64,000 bases of DNA from an uncultured Alphaproteobacteria bacterium (GCA_944390775.1 CALXQQ010000002.1:1-64000), one strand, 5' to 3'. Positions 49,877-60,856 are shown, numbered from the stretch's first letter. Numbers and translations are program-made. Notes: generated by a model not told the origin, from the sequence alone.

Positions 49877-52243
49877 ATGATGAAATTTTTTCGTAAATTA
49901 ATAAGATTGTTAATAGCATTGTTAATATTTGGTATAACTTCGTGTGCTGTAGTATTACTGCTGCTCTATATGTTTGCATCAGATTTGCCGGATCATAATG
50001 GTTTACTTAACTATTCTCCGAGTGTTGCAACAAGAGTGTTTTTGCGAGATGGAAGTAAGTTATGCGAATATGCTGATGAAAGACGCTATTTTATTCCTTA
50101 TAATCGCATTCCACAAAAGTTAATTAATGCATTTATAGCTGCTGAAGATAAGCATTTTTTCACGCACAAGGGTGTTGATCCGCTGGGTATTATACGTTCT
50201 GTACTGAAAAATTTGGAGAATATAGGAACAGGGAGACGTCCTCAAGGAGCATCTACAATTACTCAACAGGTTGCTCGTATTTTTTTGATACAAAATAATG
50301 AAATTTCCTATATTAGAAAGTTGAAGGAAGCGATTCTATCTTTTCGCATAGAGTCTAGCATGACTAAACAACAAATTATTGAGTTATATTTGAATCAATT
50401 ATATATGGGGTTAGGTACATATGGTGTGGCAGCTGCTGCAAAAGTGTACTTTGATAAGAGTGTACATGATCTTACTATTGCCGAGTGCGCCTATATGGCA
50501 TCTCTTGCAAAAGGGGCGGGTAATTATCATCCATTGAAGCATAAGGACAGAGCCATCAAGCGTAGAAATTGGGTATTGCAAAGGCAACTAGAGGATGGGT
50601 ATTTAACGGCAGCGGAAGTAGAACAAGCGCAGCAAGAGGATCTGCATGTTGTAATGAAGGTTGGTGACAACTCTATTGATTATTTTGCCGAAGAAGTAAG
50701 AAAAGTATTACGTGAAAAGGTGAACAATATCAATAGTAGTGGATTAATTGTACGGGCGACATTATCACCTGACATGCAAAAAGCAGCATATATAGCTTTA
50801 AGATCAGGATTAGAAAGAATTGATAGAGGGTTTGGTTGGAGAGGGCCAATAAAACGCATTCAGTATACGAAAAATGAAAATGCTTTATTGGTAGAACTGA
50901 AAAATATAGCTTTACCTAAAGGTGCTGAAGAATTTGTAATAGCGGTGGTTATAGATCGCAACAAAACATCTGCCCGTATTCTTACTACTCAGGGAGAAAA
51001 GAGCGAATTAGCTAAAAATGATTTGCTTTGGGCGAAAAAGTTATCTGTAGGTGATGTTATTCTTGTAAAAAGGGGAACGAATAAACAAAAAGCGGTTTGG
51101 AATTTAAAGCAGATTCCGCAAGTACAAGGCGCTATGGTTGTTATAGAAACCGATACAGGTAGAATATTGGCTATGCAGGGTGGTTATTCTTTTCATCAAA
51201 GTGAGTTTAATCGTGTAACACAAGCTCAGCGTCAAATGGGCTCAGTATTTAAGCCATTTGTATATTTAGCTGGATTGGAAAATGGGTTTGCGCCAAATAC
51301 AATCATTGATGCTAGTTCTTTGGAAATAGATTTAGGTAATAATCTAGGGGTATGGAAACCTCAAAATTATCACGGTCAAGTATTAGATAAGGTTACTTTC
51401 AGGCGTGCCTTAGAACGCTCCATTAATACAGCCACGATAAGAATTGCACAGAGTGTGGGGATAGATCGTATTGGAAAACTTGCTCGACAGTTTGAGTTGT
51501 TTGACAGTATGCCTCCCTATCTTTCTTATGCAATTGGTGCTGGAGAAACGACTTTGCTAAAATTAACAACTGCATATGCTATCTTTGCGAATGGAGGAAA
51601 AAAGATAGTTCCGACGCTAATTGATTATATTCAGGATCGCTATGGTAATCCTATTTTTGTGAGCAATGAGTGTCAGGTAAACGAGTCATATTCTTTAAAT
51701 GATGATATGCCTCCACAGCTGCATGATAAACGTCCACAGATTATAGATGCGGTTAGTGTTTATCAGATAACTTCTTTGCTTGAGGGTGTTATTCAACGTG
51801 GATCTGCGGCATCAGCGGCAAAACTTGGTATTCCAATTGCAGGTAAAACTGGCACGACTAATCATAGCAGAGACACATGGTTTATTGGATATACGCCTGA
51901 CATAGCTGTTGGTGTTTTTGTAGGATTTGACGATTTCACAAGAAGTCTGGGGCGCAATGCTAATGGCGCTAATACAGCATTACCTATTTTTATAGATTTT
52001 ATGGAACGTGTAAAAAGGCACTTAAAGCCTCGTCCATTTAAAGTGCCATGCGGAGTGAAACTGCGTCAGGTTGATAGTGAAACTGGAGAACAATCATCTA
52101 GCAATGGTCATAATCTTATATGGGAAGCATTTCGAGAAGATGAATCTGAAAACACGCCATTAATAGAATCTTCAGATCAAGATAGTAGTGATAAAGCAGT
52201 ATTACCTGCTGATGATATTAAACCAATATCGGGTATCTATTAG
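49877..52243 (+). CDS. mrcA: Penicillin-binding protein 1A
   Basis: The main bifunctional murein synthase. An N-terminal membrane anchor (residues 8-32), GT51 domain with Glu90 in AAEDKHFFTHKGVD and QGASTITQQVAR, a PBP1a-type OB-like linker, and the transpeptidase with SVFK (Ser456, Lys459), SINTATIRIA and KTGTT (from Lys657). 788 residues, full length, with an acidic C-terminal tail. It lies 12 nt after amiC. Together with the shorter gyrB-linked PBP the cell has two class A enzymes in this window. Confidence 0.95.
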   Translation: MMKFFRKLIRLLIALLIFGITSCAVVLLLLYMFASDLPDHNGLLNYSPSVATRVFLRDGSKLCEYADERRYFIPYNRIPQKLINAFIAAEDKHFFTHKGVDPLGIIRSVLKNLENIGTGRRPQGASTITQQVARIFLIQNNEISYIRKLKEAILSFRIESSMTKQQIIELYLNQLYMGLGTYGVAAAAKVYFDKSVHDLTIAECAYMASLAKGAGNYHPLKHKDRAIKRRNWVLQRQLEDGYLTAAEVEQAQQEDLHVVMKVGDNSIDYFAEEVRKVLREKVNNINSSGLIVRATLSPDMQKAAYIALRSGLERIDRGFGWRGPIKRIQYTKNENALLVELKNIALPKGAEEFVIAVVIDRNKTSARILTTQGEKSELAKNDLLWAKKLSVGDVILVKRGTNKQKAVWNLKQIPQVQGAMVVIETDTGRILAMQGGYSFHQSEFNRVTQAQRQMGSVFKPFVYLAGLENGFAPNTIIDASSLEIDLGNNLGVWKPQNYHGQVLDKVTFRRALERSINTATIRIAQSVGIDRIGKLARQFELFDSMPPYLSYAIGAGETTLLKLTTAYAIFANGGKKIVPTLIDYIQDRYGNPIFVSNECQVNESYSLNDDMPPQLHDKRPQIIDAVSVYQITSLLEGVIQRGSAASAAKLGIPIAGKTGTTNHSRDTWFIGYTPDIAVGVFVGFDDFTRSLGRNANGANTALPIFIDFMERVKRHLKPRPFKVPCGVKLRQVDSETGEQSSSNGHNLIWEAFREDESENTPLIESSDQDSSDKAVLPADDIKPISGIY

Positions 52244-52336
52244 AAAATAGTAAAAAAGGTTGCTTGTTAGGTTGTATTATGTCTTGAGTTTTCATACATA
52301 TAAGTGTACTTTAATCGGGGTTTGGAGTGATGTAGT

Positions 52337-52891
52337 ATGGATAAGAATAGTGAATCTTCTTTGAAGGGTGGTCGTCTTTCATTGGCAAGTAGCGAAGAAG
52401 CTATGAAAAAGTTTCAAGCTTTCAAGGATGAGTGCTTGACAGAAAAAAAAGCAATTCCTCCCAAAGCAGTGCGTGAAAAGATTGGCAGAAAAATGCGTTT
52501 CAAGAAGAATGCATCTACTGTTGCATGGTTAATAGAACATTATCCTGATTGTTTTTCTTCGACCAATATTATTCCACTGAAACTTTCAATTCATAAAGAT
52601 TTGCTTGGCAAAGTAAAGGACGATAGCATTTCCAACAACCAGTTGCGTCGTGCGTTATCATTCTATACGCGTAGACCTGTTTATTGGAGTTCTGTAGAGA
52701 AGTATGATTATCGTATTGATCTTGATGGCAATCCAGTAGAGAAAATATCACCTGAGCATAAGAAAGATGCAATAGAAAGATTATCTGTGCATCATTCAAA
52801 GTATACAGGTAATAGGTCTAATAAAAGCAGCTCAGATAAATTTAAAAAGAGAATGGATTCTCTTAAATATCCGTTAAAAAAAGCCGTGTAG
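52337..52891 (+). CDS. ProQ/FinO-domain RNA chaperone
   Basis: A 184-residue basic protein with a ProQ/FinO domain at about residues 55-155: WLIEHYPDCFSSTNIIPLKL, LRRALSFYTRRPVYW and RIDLDGNPVEKISPEHKKDA are characteristic. FinO-domain proteins bind structured sRNAs and mRNA 3' ends. Basic, Ser/Lys-rich tails flank the domain, as usual. GGAG lies nine bases before the ATG. Monocistronic by spacing; 30-50 bases from the next gene. Confidence 0.87.
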   Translation: MDKNSESSLKGGRLSLASSEEAMKKFQAFKDECLTEKKAIPPKAVREKIGRKMRFKKNASTVAWLIEHYPDCFSSTNIIPLKLSIHKDLLGKVKDDSISNNQLRRALSFYTRRPVYWSSVEKYDYRIDLDGNPVEKISPEHKKDAIERLSVHHSKYTGNRSNKSSSDKFKKRMDSLKYPLKKAV

Positions 52892-52942
52892 ATTTTTGCA
52901 CGCGTATTCTAGTTTATATTTAATATGTTCAAGGTGGTGTTT

Positions 52943-54943
52943 ATGTTTCGGGTTTTGCTTGTTTTAATGTTGTTTGTTATGGGAGAAATATTTGCGGATC
53001 CAGCACCTTTGATTCCTCGTTCAGTTTTATTTGCTAAGGCTGATAGAACATCTGTGAGCATAAGTCATGCGGGAGATAAGATTTCATATTTATCTAGAGC
53101 TGATCAGCAAATTGTTCTTGTAGTTACTAATGTAGATGGTGTTGTCCTCAATAGATTTACATTGAAACCTAGTCGGAATATTTCTAAGTATGTATGGAGT
53201 AAAGATGATCGATATTTGCTTGTATTACAGGATACAAATGGCGATGAGAATGATCATGTGATTTGTCTCAATATTAAGGATGGCAGCAGGCGAGATCTGA
53301 CTCCATTTTCTGGATCAAAATCATTTGTCATGGCATCTAGTGATAAGTATCCTAACGAAGTAATCATTGGCTGTAATAAACGTGATTCAAGCAAGTTTGA
53401 TGCGTATCGGGTAAATCTGGATACGGGCAATATGTGTTGCATTTTTGAAAATAGTCATTTTGATTCAGTGATATTTGATAATGATTTGCAAGTGCGCATG
53501 GCTTCTCGTATTAATCCAGATGGAGGAATGTCGATATTTTTTGTGCAAGATGGGTGTGATAAACATCCTGAAAAAAGCAAGCTCTATAAAGTAGTTTCTT
53601 TCCAGGATAGTTTTACATATGAGCTTTCTCATTTCAGTAAAGATAATAAGACGATATATGCTTTGACTGCAGAGGGACGCGATAAGCCTGCTTTGGTTGC
53701 TATAGACGCTTTTACTGGGAATGAAACAATTATTTATGAGAATGATGATGAACCATTGGAAGGTATGGTTAATTGTGTAAGGTCGTATAGACCAGTCATT
53801 GTTTCTCTCAATTTATTAGAATCGCGTTATCAGTCTTTAGACAAAAATTACGAACGAGACCTATGTTACTTGCGTGCTTTCTTCAAGGGGGATCGTTTTC
53901 AGTTGGTTAGTGCTGATGTGAAAGGTAAGCATTACATAGTTTGTTCTACTGCATCTGATAAGGTTCCTACATACTATTTATACATTCGGAATCCTGAAAC
54001 TAATACGCCTATAGCTATAAAATGCCTTTTTTCTGCACAGCCACTTTTAGCTTGTTATTCGTTTCAGCCAATGGAAGCTCTTAAACTGAAATCACGAGAT
54101 GGTTTGGATTTAATATGCTATCTCACACGTGCTAATGGTTACAATTCGAGTAGGCCATCTCCTTTGGTAGTATATGTTCATGGAGGTCCGTGGGCTCGCG
54201 ATGAGTATGGTTTCAACAAAGTTGTGCAATTTTTAGCTAATAGAGGCTATTCGGTATTGCAAGTTAATTATCGTGGATCCACTGGGTTTGGAAAAAGATT
54301 TGCGAATGCTATTTCTAAACAATTAGAAAATGTAAGGAATGATCTATTAGATGCAGCACAATGGGCCATCAACAATGGCATTGCTGATGCTAGCAAGATT
54401 GCTATTATGGGAGGCAGTTTTGGAGGTTATTCTGTTTTGGCAGGTTTAGCTTATACTCCGCAGTTTTTTTGTTGTGGCGTAGATGTTGTTGGCCCTTCGA
54501 ATTGGGTATCGTTATTGCAGAATATTCCATCGTATTGGGCGCCTTATATTGTGCAATGGTATAATACAGTCGGCGATCCTAAGACAACTGAGGGATTGCA
54601 GTATATGCAAGAAATGTCTCCACTTACATATGTTGATTCTATTTGTAAACCACTAATAGTTTTTCAAGGTGCAAATGATCCCCGTGTGAATAAGGTGGAA
54701 TCCGACCAGATTGTAGCTAAGCTTAAGGAAAAGGGGCAAAAAGTTGCTTATGTTTTATATCCTGATGAAGGACATGGTTTCTTAAAAGAGCACAATAATA
54801 TGTCGTATCTTGCGTTGACCGAATTATTTTTAGCTCAGGTGCTTGGTGGATGGTGCGAACCGTTTCATGCAGGAGAATTTGCTGAGTCTAGTCATCAAAT
54901 ATTAGAAGAACAAGGAGTGTCACTTAGAGGTGTATTCCACTAG
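52943..54943 (+). CDS. S9 family peptidase (prolyl oligopeptidase type), exported
   Basis: An exported serine peptidase cutting short peptides. Signal peptide (MFRVLLVLMLFVMGEIFA), a beta-propeller-like N-terminal half, then the alpha/beta-hydrolase domain with oxyanion HGGPWARDE, nucleophile Ser492 in GGSFGGYS, Asp579 in GANDPRVN and His611 in DEGHGF. All three triad residues are in place. ATG 52943 has AAGGTGG upstream; an earlier ATG at 52925 precedes that SD. A degenerate relative lies at the left of the window. Peptide use as nutrient is a likely role. Confidence 0.9.
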   Translation: MFRVLLVLMLFVMGEIFADPAPLIPRSVLFAKADRTSVSISHAGDKISYLSRADQQIVLVVTNVDGVVLNRFTLKPSRNISKYVWSKDDRYLLVLQDTNGDENDHVICLNIKDGSRRDLTPFSGSKSFVMASSDKYPNEVIIGCNKRDSSKFDAYRVNLDTGNMCCIFENSHFDSVIFDNDLQVRMASRINPDGGMSIFFVQDGCDKHPEKSKLYKVVSFQDSFTYELSHFSKDNKTIYALTAEGRDKPALVAIDAFTGNETIIYENDDEPLEGMVNCVRSYRPVIVSLNLLESRYQSLDKNYERDLCYLRAFFKGDRFQLVSADVKGKHYIVCSTASDKVPTYYLYIRNPETNTPIAIKCLFSAQPLLACYSFQPMEALKLKSRDGLDLICYLTRANGYNSSRPSPLVVYVHGGPWARDEYGFNKVVQFLANRGYSVLQVNYRGSTGFGKRFANAISKQLENVRNDLLDAAQWAINNGIADASKIAIMGGSFGGYSVLAGLAYTPQFFCCGVDVVGPSNWVSLLQNIPSYWAPYIVQWYNTVGDPKTTEGLQYMQEMSPLTYVDSICKPLIVFQGANDPRVNKVESDQIVAKLKEKGQKVAYVLYPDEGHGFLKEHNNMSYLALTELFLAQVLGGWCEPFHAGEFAESSHQILEEQGVSLRGVFH

Positions 54944-55066
54944 ATTAGCATTCTAAAGAAGCGATTGTTAAGATATTGGAAAAATCTGTTATCGTATGGT
55001 TGAGCATTCGCTTGACCAAGCGATCGGGGAAAACTATGATATGTCAGTTGCTATAGGAGGAAATCG

Positions 55067-56095
55067 ATGGATAAAGAAAAGGCGCTTGAAGCGGCTCTAG
55101 CTCAAATAGAAAAAGCGTTTGGTAAGGGCTCTATCATGAAGCTCGGTCAGAGGGGTAGTGTAGTTGATATAGAAACCATTTCTACAGGTTCTCTTGGGTT
55201 GGATGTTGCTCTCGGTGTTGGTGGTTTTCCTAAAGGACGTATAATAGAAATCTTTGGTCCTGAGAGCTCTGGTAAGACAACTTTAGCTCTGCATGCTGTT
55301 GCTGAAGCGCAAAAAAGAGGTGGAGCTTGCGCCTATATTGATGCTGAACATGCGTTGGATCCTGTATATGCTCGTAATTTGCATGTGGATGTTGATTCGC
55401 TGATTCTATCTCAGCCGGATACAGGAGAGCAAGCACTTGAAATTGCCGATACCTTAGTGCGTTCAGGAGCTGTAGATGTATTAGTGGTTGACAGCGTTGC
55501 TGCGTTGGTTCCTAAAGCAGAAATAGAAGGTGAGATGGGGGATTCTCATATGGGATTACAGGCTCGTCTTATGAGTCAAGCATTGAGAAAATTGACCGCT
55601 ACTGTAGCGAAATCAAACTGTATTATGATTTTCATCAATCAGATCAGAATGAAAATAGGAGTCTTTTTTGGAAATCCAGAAACTACAACTGGTGGAAATG
55701 CGCTAAAGTTTTATGCGTCTGTTAGATTGGATATTCGTCGTGTTGGAACATTGAAGGATAAAGATACTGTTGTTGGTAATCAGGTAAGAGTTAAGGTTGT
55801 AAAGAATAAGGTTGCGCCTCCGTTTAAAGTTGTTGATTTTGATATTATATATGGAGAGGGCATTTCGAAGACCGGCGAGTTGCTTGATATTGGATCACGT
55901 ATTGGAGTGGTGGAAAAGTCAGGTGCTTGGTATGCCTTTGAAGGGCAAAAAATTGGTCAGGGTAAAGAAGCAGCTCGTAAGTACTTAAAAGATAATCCTA
56001 GTGTTGCGGATAAAATTGAGAAGGCTATTCGAGCTAATGCGGATACAGTATCTCAGACTACGGAATTTTTACCTGATCTTATTGCACAATCTTAG
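55067..56095 (+). CDS. recA: Recombinase RecA
   Basis: Strand-exchange ATPase and SOS coprotease. Walker [10 protein letters not shown] (residues 64-72), [22 protein letters not shown], the Walker [11 protein letters not shown], and [22 protein letters not shown] all match. 342 residues. AGGAGG lies six bases before the ATG. Upstream I see no GAAC/GTTC-type LexA box; a 6-bp palindrome CGCTTG-AC-CAAGCG is at 55009-55022. Confidence 0.98.
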   Translation: MDKEKALEAALAQIEKAFGKGSIMKLGQRGSVVDIETISTGSLGLDVALGVGGFPKGRIIEIFGPESSGKTTLALHAVAEAQKRGGACAYIDAEHALDPVYARNLHVDVDSLILSQPDTGEQALEIADTLVRSGAVDVLVVDSVAALVPKAEIEGEMGDSHMGLQARLMSQALRKLTATVAKSNCIMIFINQIRMKIGVFFGNPETTTGGNALKFYASVRLDIRRVGTLKDKDTVVGNQVRVKVVKNKVAPPFKVVDFDIIYGEGISKTGELLDIGSRIGVVEKSGAWYAFEGQKIGQGKEAARKYLKDNPSVADKIEKAIRANADTVSQTTEFLPDLIAQS

Positions 56096-56201
56096 GATAA
56101 ATATTTCGTCTTTAACGATATGTTATTAAAATTGTGCTACTAAGCGTAGTATGAATATATTGAGGTCGACATAAGCATGTTGATATTGTTTGGAGCAGTA
56201 T

Positions 56202-58847
56202 ATGTTAGATAAAGTTTTTGATCCCCGTAGTTTTGAGGGTAATTTTTCATTTGAAGTGGAGGCTTCTCTTCGTAATCCGAATGCAGAACCCTATATGGTT
56301 TTGTTGCCGCCGCCAAATGTTACAGGCTCTCTGCATATAGGACATGCTTTGTGTTACACGTTGCAGGATGTTTTAGCTAGATATAAGCGTATGAGAGGGT
56401 ATGATGTTTTATTTCAGCCCGGACTAGATCACGCAGGCATTGTAACGCAGCTATTGGTGGAAAAGCAGCTATATGAAAGCGGTATTGAGAAAGGTACTCT
56501 TACCAAAGATAAATTATTAAAGGAAATCTGGTATTGGAAAGAGCAATCGGGTTGTACGATTTTAGATCAGTTGAAAATTTTAGGTATATCCTGTGATTTT
56601 TCTCGATTACGTTTTACTCTTGATGAAGACAGCAAAAGAGCTGTAACAAAGTTGTTTGTAAAGCTGTTTCGTGATGGTTTACTGCGACGTGGCGAACGTA
56701 TGGTGAGTTGGGATCCCGTGATCTGTACAGCTGTTTCTGACCTAGAGATTATCGAGAAAGAAGTAGACGGTCATATGTGGCATATTAAGTATATGCTAGA
56801 GGATAAGAGCGATTTTATTCCTGTTGCCACTACGCGTCCGGAAACCATTTTTGGAGATGCAGCTGTTGCAGTCAATCCGAATGATCAGCGTTATAGGAAG
56901 TTTATAGGCAAAAGCGTGCGTGTTCCTCTTACTGATAGACTTATTCCTGTTATTGCCGATAAACATGCAGATATGGATAAGGGTACTGGTGCTGTGAAAA
57001 TTACACCTGCACATGACTTTAATGATTATGAAGTTGGGCGGAGGCATAAGTTGCCTGTTATCGATATAATGGATGAGCATGCAATTCTAAATGACAATGT
57101 TCCAGAACTATTTCGCAAATTAGAGCGTTTTGAAGCACGGAAAAAAGTTGTTGAGTTTTTACAAAAAACAGAATTGCTAATTAAGGAAGAGAAGATCAAG
57201 CATTTGTTACCTTTTGGAGATAGGTCAAATAGTATTCTTGAGCCTCGTATTACAAAACAGTGGTTCGTACATGCTGAAAAATTGGCTCAGCCCGCGATTA
57301 GAGCAGTTGAAGAAGGAAAATTGCAATTTGTTCCAACTCATTGGCAGAATCTATATTTCGAATGGTTACGCAATATTCGTCCTTGGTGTATCTCGCGTCA
57401 AATTTGGTGGGGGCATCGTATTCCAGCATGGTATGGTCCGGATGGCCAAGTGTTTGTTGCGGAGAAATATGAAGATGCTCTCAAGCAAGCTGTAGTATTT
57501 TATGGTAAAAATCAAGTAGAGCTTGTTCAAGATGATGATGTCCTAGACACGTGGTTTTCCTCTGGTATGTGGCCATATATTACATTGGGATGGCCTGATG
57601 ATACCGATGAATTGCGTAGATACTACTCAAAGATGGTTGTTGTTACTGGATTTGATATCATCTTTTTCTGGGTAGCACGTATGGTTATGATGGGAATTTA
57701 TGCTATGGATAACGTGCCGTTTCCAGAAGTATATATTCACGGACTTGTGCGTGATGCAAAAGGGCATAAGATGTCCAAATCTCGTGGTAATGTGATAGAT
57801 CCGTTAAAGTTATGTGAAAAATATGGCACTGATGCGGTCCGTTACACTCTTACCACATTAGCATCTCCTGGAAGGGATTTAAAAATCGACGAACAATCTG
57901 TTGAAATAAATCGCAATTTCCTCACGAAATTGTGGAATGTGGTGCGTTTTGCTCAGATGAATGGATGTGTCTACAACAATTATTTTGATCCATCTGCTGT
58001 TGATAATGCTTTTTCAAAGTGGATTATAGTTAAAGTACTTCAAACAGTAAAAGAGGTGGAAGTTGCGCTTGATAGCTATAGATTTGATGAAGCTACAAAA
58101 GCTGTATATCACTGTATATGGAGCACATTTTGTGATTGGTACTTGGAGTTTATTAAACCAGTTTTGCAACAAAGTGCTATAGATGAGGAGCGTGCAGAAG
58201 GCTACAATCTCAACTATACTATATATAAAAAAGATGTGCGTGATACGACTGCATGGGCCATTGTTCAGTTTGTTCGTCTTCTTTATCCGATTGCTCCTTT
58301 TATTTCAAAGAAGCTCAGTGGGGAAATGGGGGTGATGGAGATGTCATGGCCATCGCTTACTACTGTTACACCTGCTGAACAATTGGCTGTTGAGCATGTG
58401 GAATTTTTGCAAGAATTAATTACATCAGTACGATCATTGAAACAGTGTTTGCATTTACCTGCATCTGAGAAGGTATATGTTTCGCTTAATGATATGGAAG
58501 AGCATTATCAAAAGTTTTTGCAGGATCATGCGACGATTTTAAGACATATGGCGCATATAGAGCTTGGCACAACGGAAGGTATGTCATTCCCGATAGCTAT
58601 CAACAGCACAGTTGTGCAGATGTTTTTGATGACTCAGGTAGATGTGAAAAGCAAAATTGAGCAGTTACGCCAAGAGCTTACAAATCTAGAAAAGGCTAAA
58701 AACTCTGCTACAGCTCGTCTTGCTAATGAAGAATTTTTGTCTAAAGCTGCTGCTGAAGTAGTAGAAGAGCATAAGAAACGTGTAGTATCTTTAGATGCAA
58801 AAATTCAGAAGATGTCAACGTTATTACGCAATCTTGAAATGGCATAG
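56202..58847 (+). CDS. valS: Valyl-tRNA synthetase
   Basis: Charges tRNA-Val. HIGH at residues 45-48 (LHIGHALCY), the editing domain with TTRPETIFGDAAVAVNP, KMSKS at 523-527 (GHKMSKSRGNVIDP), the anticodon domain, and a C-terminal coiled coil (residues about 815-880) that clamps tRNA. ATG 56202 has GGAG six bases upstream; a TTG four codons earlier sits on that SD. 881 residues. Confidence 0.97.
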   Translation: MLDKVFDPRSFEGNFSFEVEASLRNPNAEPYMVLLPPPNVTGSLHIGHALCYTLQDVLARYKRMRGYDVLFQPGLDHAGIVTQLLVEKQLYESGIEKGTLTKDKLLKEIWYWKEQSGCTILDQLKILGISCDFSRLRFTLDEDSKRAVTKLFVKLFRDGLLRRGERMVSWDPVICTAVSDLEIIEKEVDGHMWHIKYMLEDKSDFIPVATTRPETIFGDAAVAVNPNDQRYRKFIGKSVRVPLTDRLIPVIADKHADMDKGTGAVKITPAHDFNDYEVGRRHKLPVIDIMDEHAILNDNVPELFRKLERFEARKKVVEFLQKTELLIKEEKIKHLLPFGDRSNSILEPRITKQWFVHAEKLAQPAIRAVEEGKLQFVPTHWQNLYFEWLRNIRPWCISRQIWWGHRIPAWYGPDGQVFVAEKYEDALKQAVVFYGKNQVELVQDDDVLDTWFSSGMWPYITLGWPDDTDELRRYYSKMVVVTGFDIIFFWVARMVMMGIYAMDNVPFPEVYIHGLVRDAKGHKMSKSRGNVIDPLKLCEKYGTDAVRYTLTTLASPGRDLKIDEQSVEINRNFLTKLWNVVRFAQMNGCVYNNYFDPSAVDNAFSKWIIVKVLQTVKEVEVALDSYRFDEATKAVYHCIWSTFCDWYLEFIKPVLQQSAIDEERAEGYNLNYTIYKKDVRDTTAWAIVQFVRLLYPIAPFISKKLSGEMGVMEMSWPSLTTVTPAEQLAVEHVEFLQELITSVRSLKQCLHLPASEKVYVSLNDMEEHYQKFLQDHATILRHMAHIELGTTEGMSFPIAINSTVVQMFLMTQVDVKSKIEQLRQELTNLEKAKNSATARLANEEFLSKAAAEVVEEHKKRVVSLDAKIQKMSTLLRNLEMA

Positions 58848-58849
58848 AT

Positions 58850-59596
58850 GTGCTTTATAGGTATAGGATTACTGTCGAATATGATGGGACGAACTTCTAT
58901 GGCTGGCAGCGTCAAGATGGCCTGCCTACAGTACAGCAGGCTTTAGAAGATGCGTTGTTGCCTTTATCGAAAGATCATACAGTTGTGTATGGTGCTGGAC
59001 GCACAGATACTGGAGTGCATGCGATTGGGCAAGTTGCACATTTCGATTTAGCTAAGGATGTCGATCCTTTTAGAGTGCAAGAATGCTTGAATTTCCACTT
59101 ATTGAATATGAATGCAGCTGCTGCTGTGATAGATACAGTGCGCGTTCCTAACGATTTTGATGCGAGATTTAATGCGATCGAGCGTTCATATATTTATAAA
59201 ATTATGATGAGACGAGCGCCATTAGTATTATTGAAAAATAGGTATTGGCATATAAAACATTATTTAGATGTGGAAAATATGCAAAAAGCAGCTCAGTATC
59301 TTATAGGGAAGCACGACTTTTCAGCCTTTAGAGCAGCTGGATGTCAAGCAACTTCTCCTATAAAAACAATAAATAGCATATCAATAGAACAACATGATCA
59401 ATCATTGTCTATAGAGATTAAAGCTCGATCATTTTTATACAGACAGGTTCGTAATATAGTGGGGTCTTTGTATATGGTTGGATGTGGAAAATGGTCGCCA
59501 GAGCAATTGTACACGATTTTGCAAAGCAAAGATCGACGGCTTTCTGGGCAAACAGCTCCGGCATGTGGTTTGTATTTTCAAGGGGTGAAGTATTAA
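58850..59596 (+). CDS. truA: tRNA pseudouridine synthase A
   Basis: Makes pseudouridine at positions 38-40 of tRNA. VEYDGTNFYGWQRQ at the N-terminus, catalytic Asp in GAGRTDTGVHAIGQ, SFLYRQVRNIVGSL and the C-terminal KSKDRRLSGQTAPACGLYF are family features. GTG start two bases after the valS stop; no clear SD, so coupling is likely. 248 residues. Confidence 0.94.
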   Translation: MLYRYRITVEYDGTNFYGWQRQDGLPTVQQALEDALLPLSKDHTVVYGAGRTDTGVHAIGQVAHFDLAKDVDPFRVQECLNFHLLNMNAAAAVIDTVRVPNDFDARFNAIERSYIYKIMMRRAPLVLLKNRYWHIKHYLDVENMQKAAQYLIGKHDFSAFRAAGCQATSPIKTINSISIEQHDQSLSIEIKARSFLYRQVRNIVGSLYMVGCGKWSPEQLYTILQSKDRRLSGQTAPACGLYFQGVKY

Positions 59597-59711
59597 TTGA
59601 GTTTTCGCATAGACAGATTATTAGGGTTCTGTTAGGATTGGTACTACAGCTATCCTTTACAGATTAATATGGTAATTGCTTGTGTGAAAAGGTGAAGTTA
59701 GGAGAAAAATT

Positions 59712-60803
59712 GTGGGTTTTAAGTGTGGAATTATTGGCCTGCCTAATGTAGGAAAGTCGACTCTTTTCAATGCATTAACTCAAACTGCTGCTGCAGAGGC
59801 AATGAATTATCCGTTTTGTACCGTAGAACCAAATATTGGAAAAATTGGTGTGCAAGACCCAAGGTTATACAAGTTGGCTTCAATTGCAGAAAGCGCGAAG
59901 ATTATCCCAACTCAATTAGAAATAGTTGATATCGCTGGTTTAGTGAGAGGAGCAAGTAAAGGAGAGGGTTTAGGGAATCAGTTTTTGGGGCATATTCGTG
60001 AAACAGATGCTATTTTGCATATGGTGAGATGTTTTGATGATGACAATATCACTCATGTTTATGAACACGTTGATCCAATAAGGGATATAAATGTCGTTGA
60101 AACTGAGATGATGTTGGCTGATTTAGAAATATTAAAGCGTAGAGAGAGTACACTAGGCAAGAAGAATGATTCTAAGTTAATCGCTGAAAAGAATCTATTA
60201 CAGAAGACTATTTCTTGGTTGGAAGAAGGACAATTAATACGCAAGTTATCAATATCTGAAGAAGAAAAAACTATCATAGGACAATGGAATTTATTAACTG
60301 ATAAGCCTACTTTATATATATGTAATGTAGAGGAATCCAATGTTGTAAATGGAAATAGTTTTTCTGATAAAGTACGCCAATTAGCTCAACAAAGCGGCTC
60401 TTCTATTGTTATTGTGTCTGCAGCAATAGAAGCAGAAATTGCACAAATTAGCGATGATGAAGAAAAAGCAGAGTATCTACATGCACTTGGGTTGCAAGAA
60501 TCAGGCCTAACCAGAGTGGCACAAGGTGGATACGATCTTCTTAACTTGCTGACATTTTTTACTGTCGGGAAAGTGGAAGCACATGCTTGGACCACGATAA
60601 GAGGTGCTACAGCGCCTATGGCTGCGGGTGTAATTCATACTGATTTTCAAAGAGGATTTATTTGCGCTGAGACTATCAGTTATGAAGATTATGTGTGCTA
60701 TAATGGAGAAGGTGGGGCTAAAACAGCAGGTAAGATGCGTCTAGAAGGTAAGGATTATAAAGTACAGGATGGCGATATATTCCATTTCAGGTTCAATGTT
60801 TGA
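59712..60803 (+). CDS. ychF: Redox-regulated ATPase YchF
   Basis: A conserved Obg-family P-loop protein preferring ATP. G1 GLPNVGKST (residues 9-17), G3 DIAGLVRGASKGEGLG, the atypical G4 NVEE in place of NKxD, and a C-terminal TGS domain (residues about 275-363). GTG start with GGAG seven bases upstream. 363 residues. Monocistronic by spacing from truA. Confidence 0.96.
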   Translation: MGFKCGIIGLPNVGKSTLFNALTQTAAAEAMNYPFCTVEPNIGKIGVQDPRLYKLASIAESAKIIPTQLEIVDIAGLVRGASKGEGLGNQFLGHIRETDAILHMVRCFDDDNITHVYEHVDPIRDINVVETEMMLADLEILKRRESTLGKKNDSKLIAEKNLLQKTISWLEEGQLIRKLSISEEEKTIIGQWNLLTDKPTLYICNVEESNVVNGNSFSDKVRQLAQQSGSSIVIVSAAIEAEIAQISDDEEKAEYLHALGLQESGLTRVAQGGYDLLNLLTFFTVGKVEAHAWTTIRGATAPMAAGVIHTDFQRGFICAETISYEDYVCYNGEGGAKTAGKMRLEGKDYKVQDGDIFHFRFNV

Positions 60804-60856
60804 TACTGCCTACGCCGCTCGGAGTATGTAGTATGCTGTGGTATGCGTTAAGTCCC

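Noticed and set aside
54944-55066. SOS box before recA
   Set aside because: No GAAC-N7-GAAC or GTTC-N7-GTTC pattern; the CGCTTG palindrome does not match a LexA site I know.
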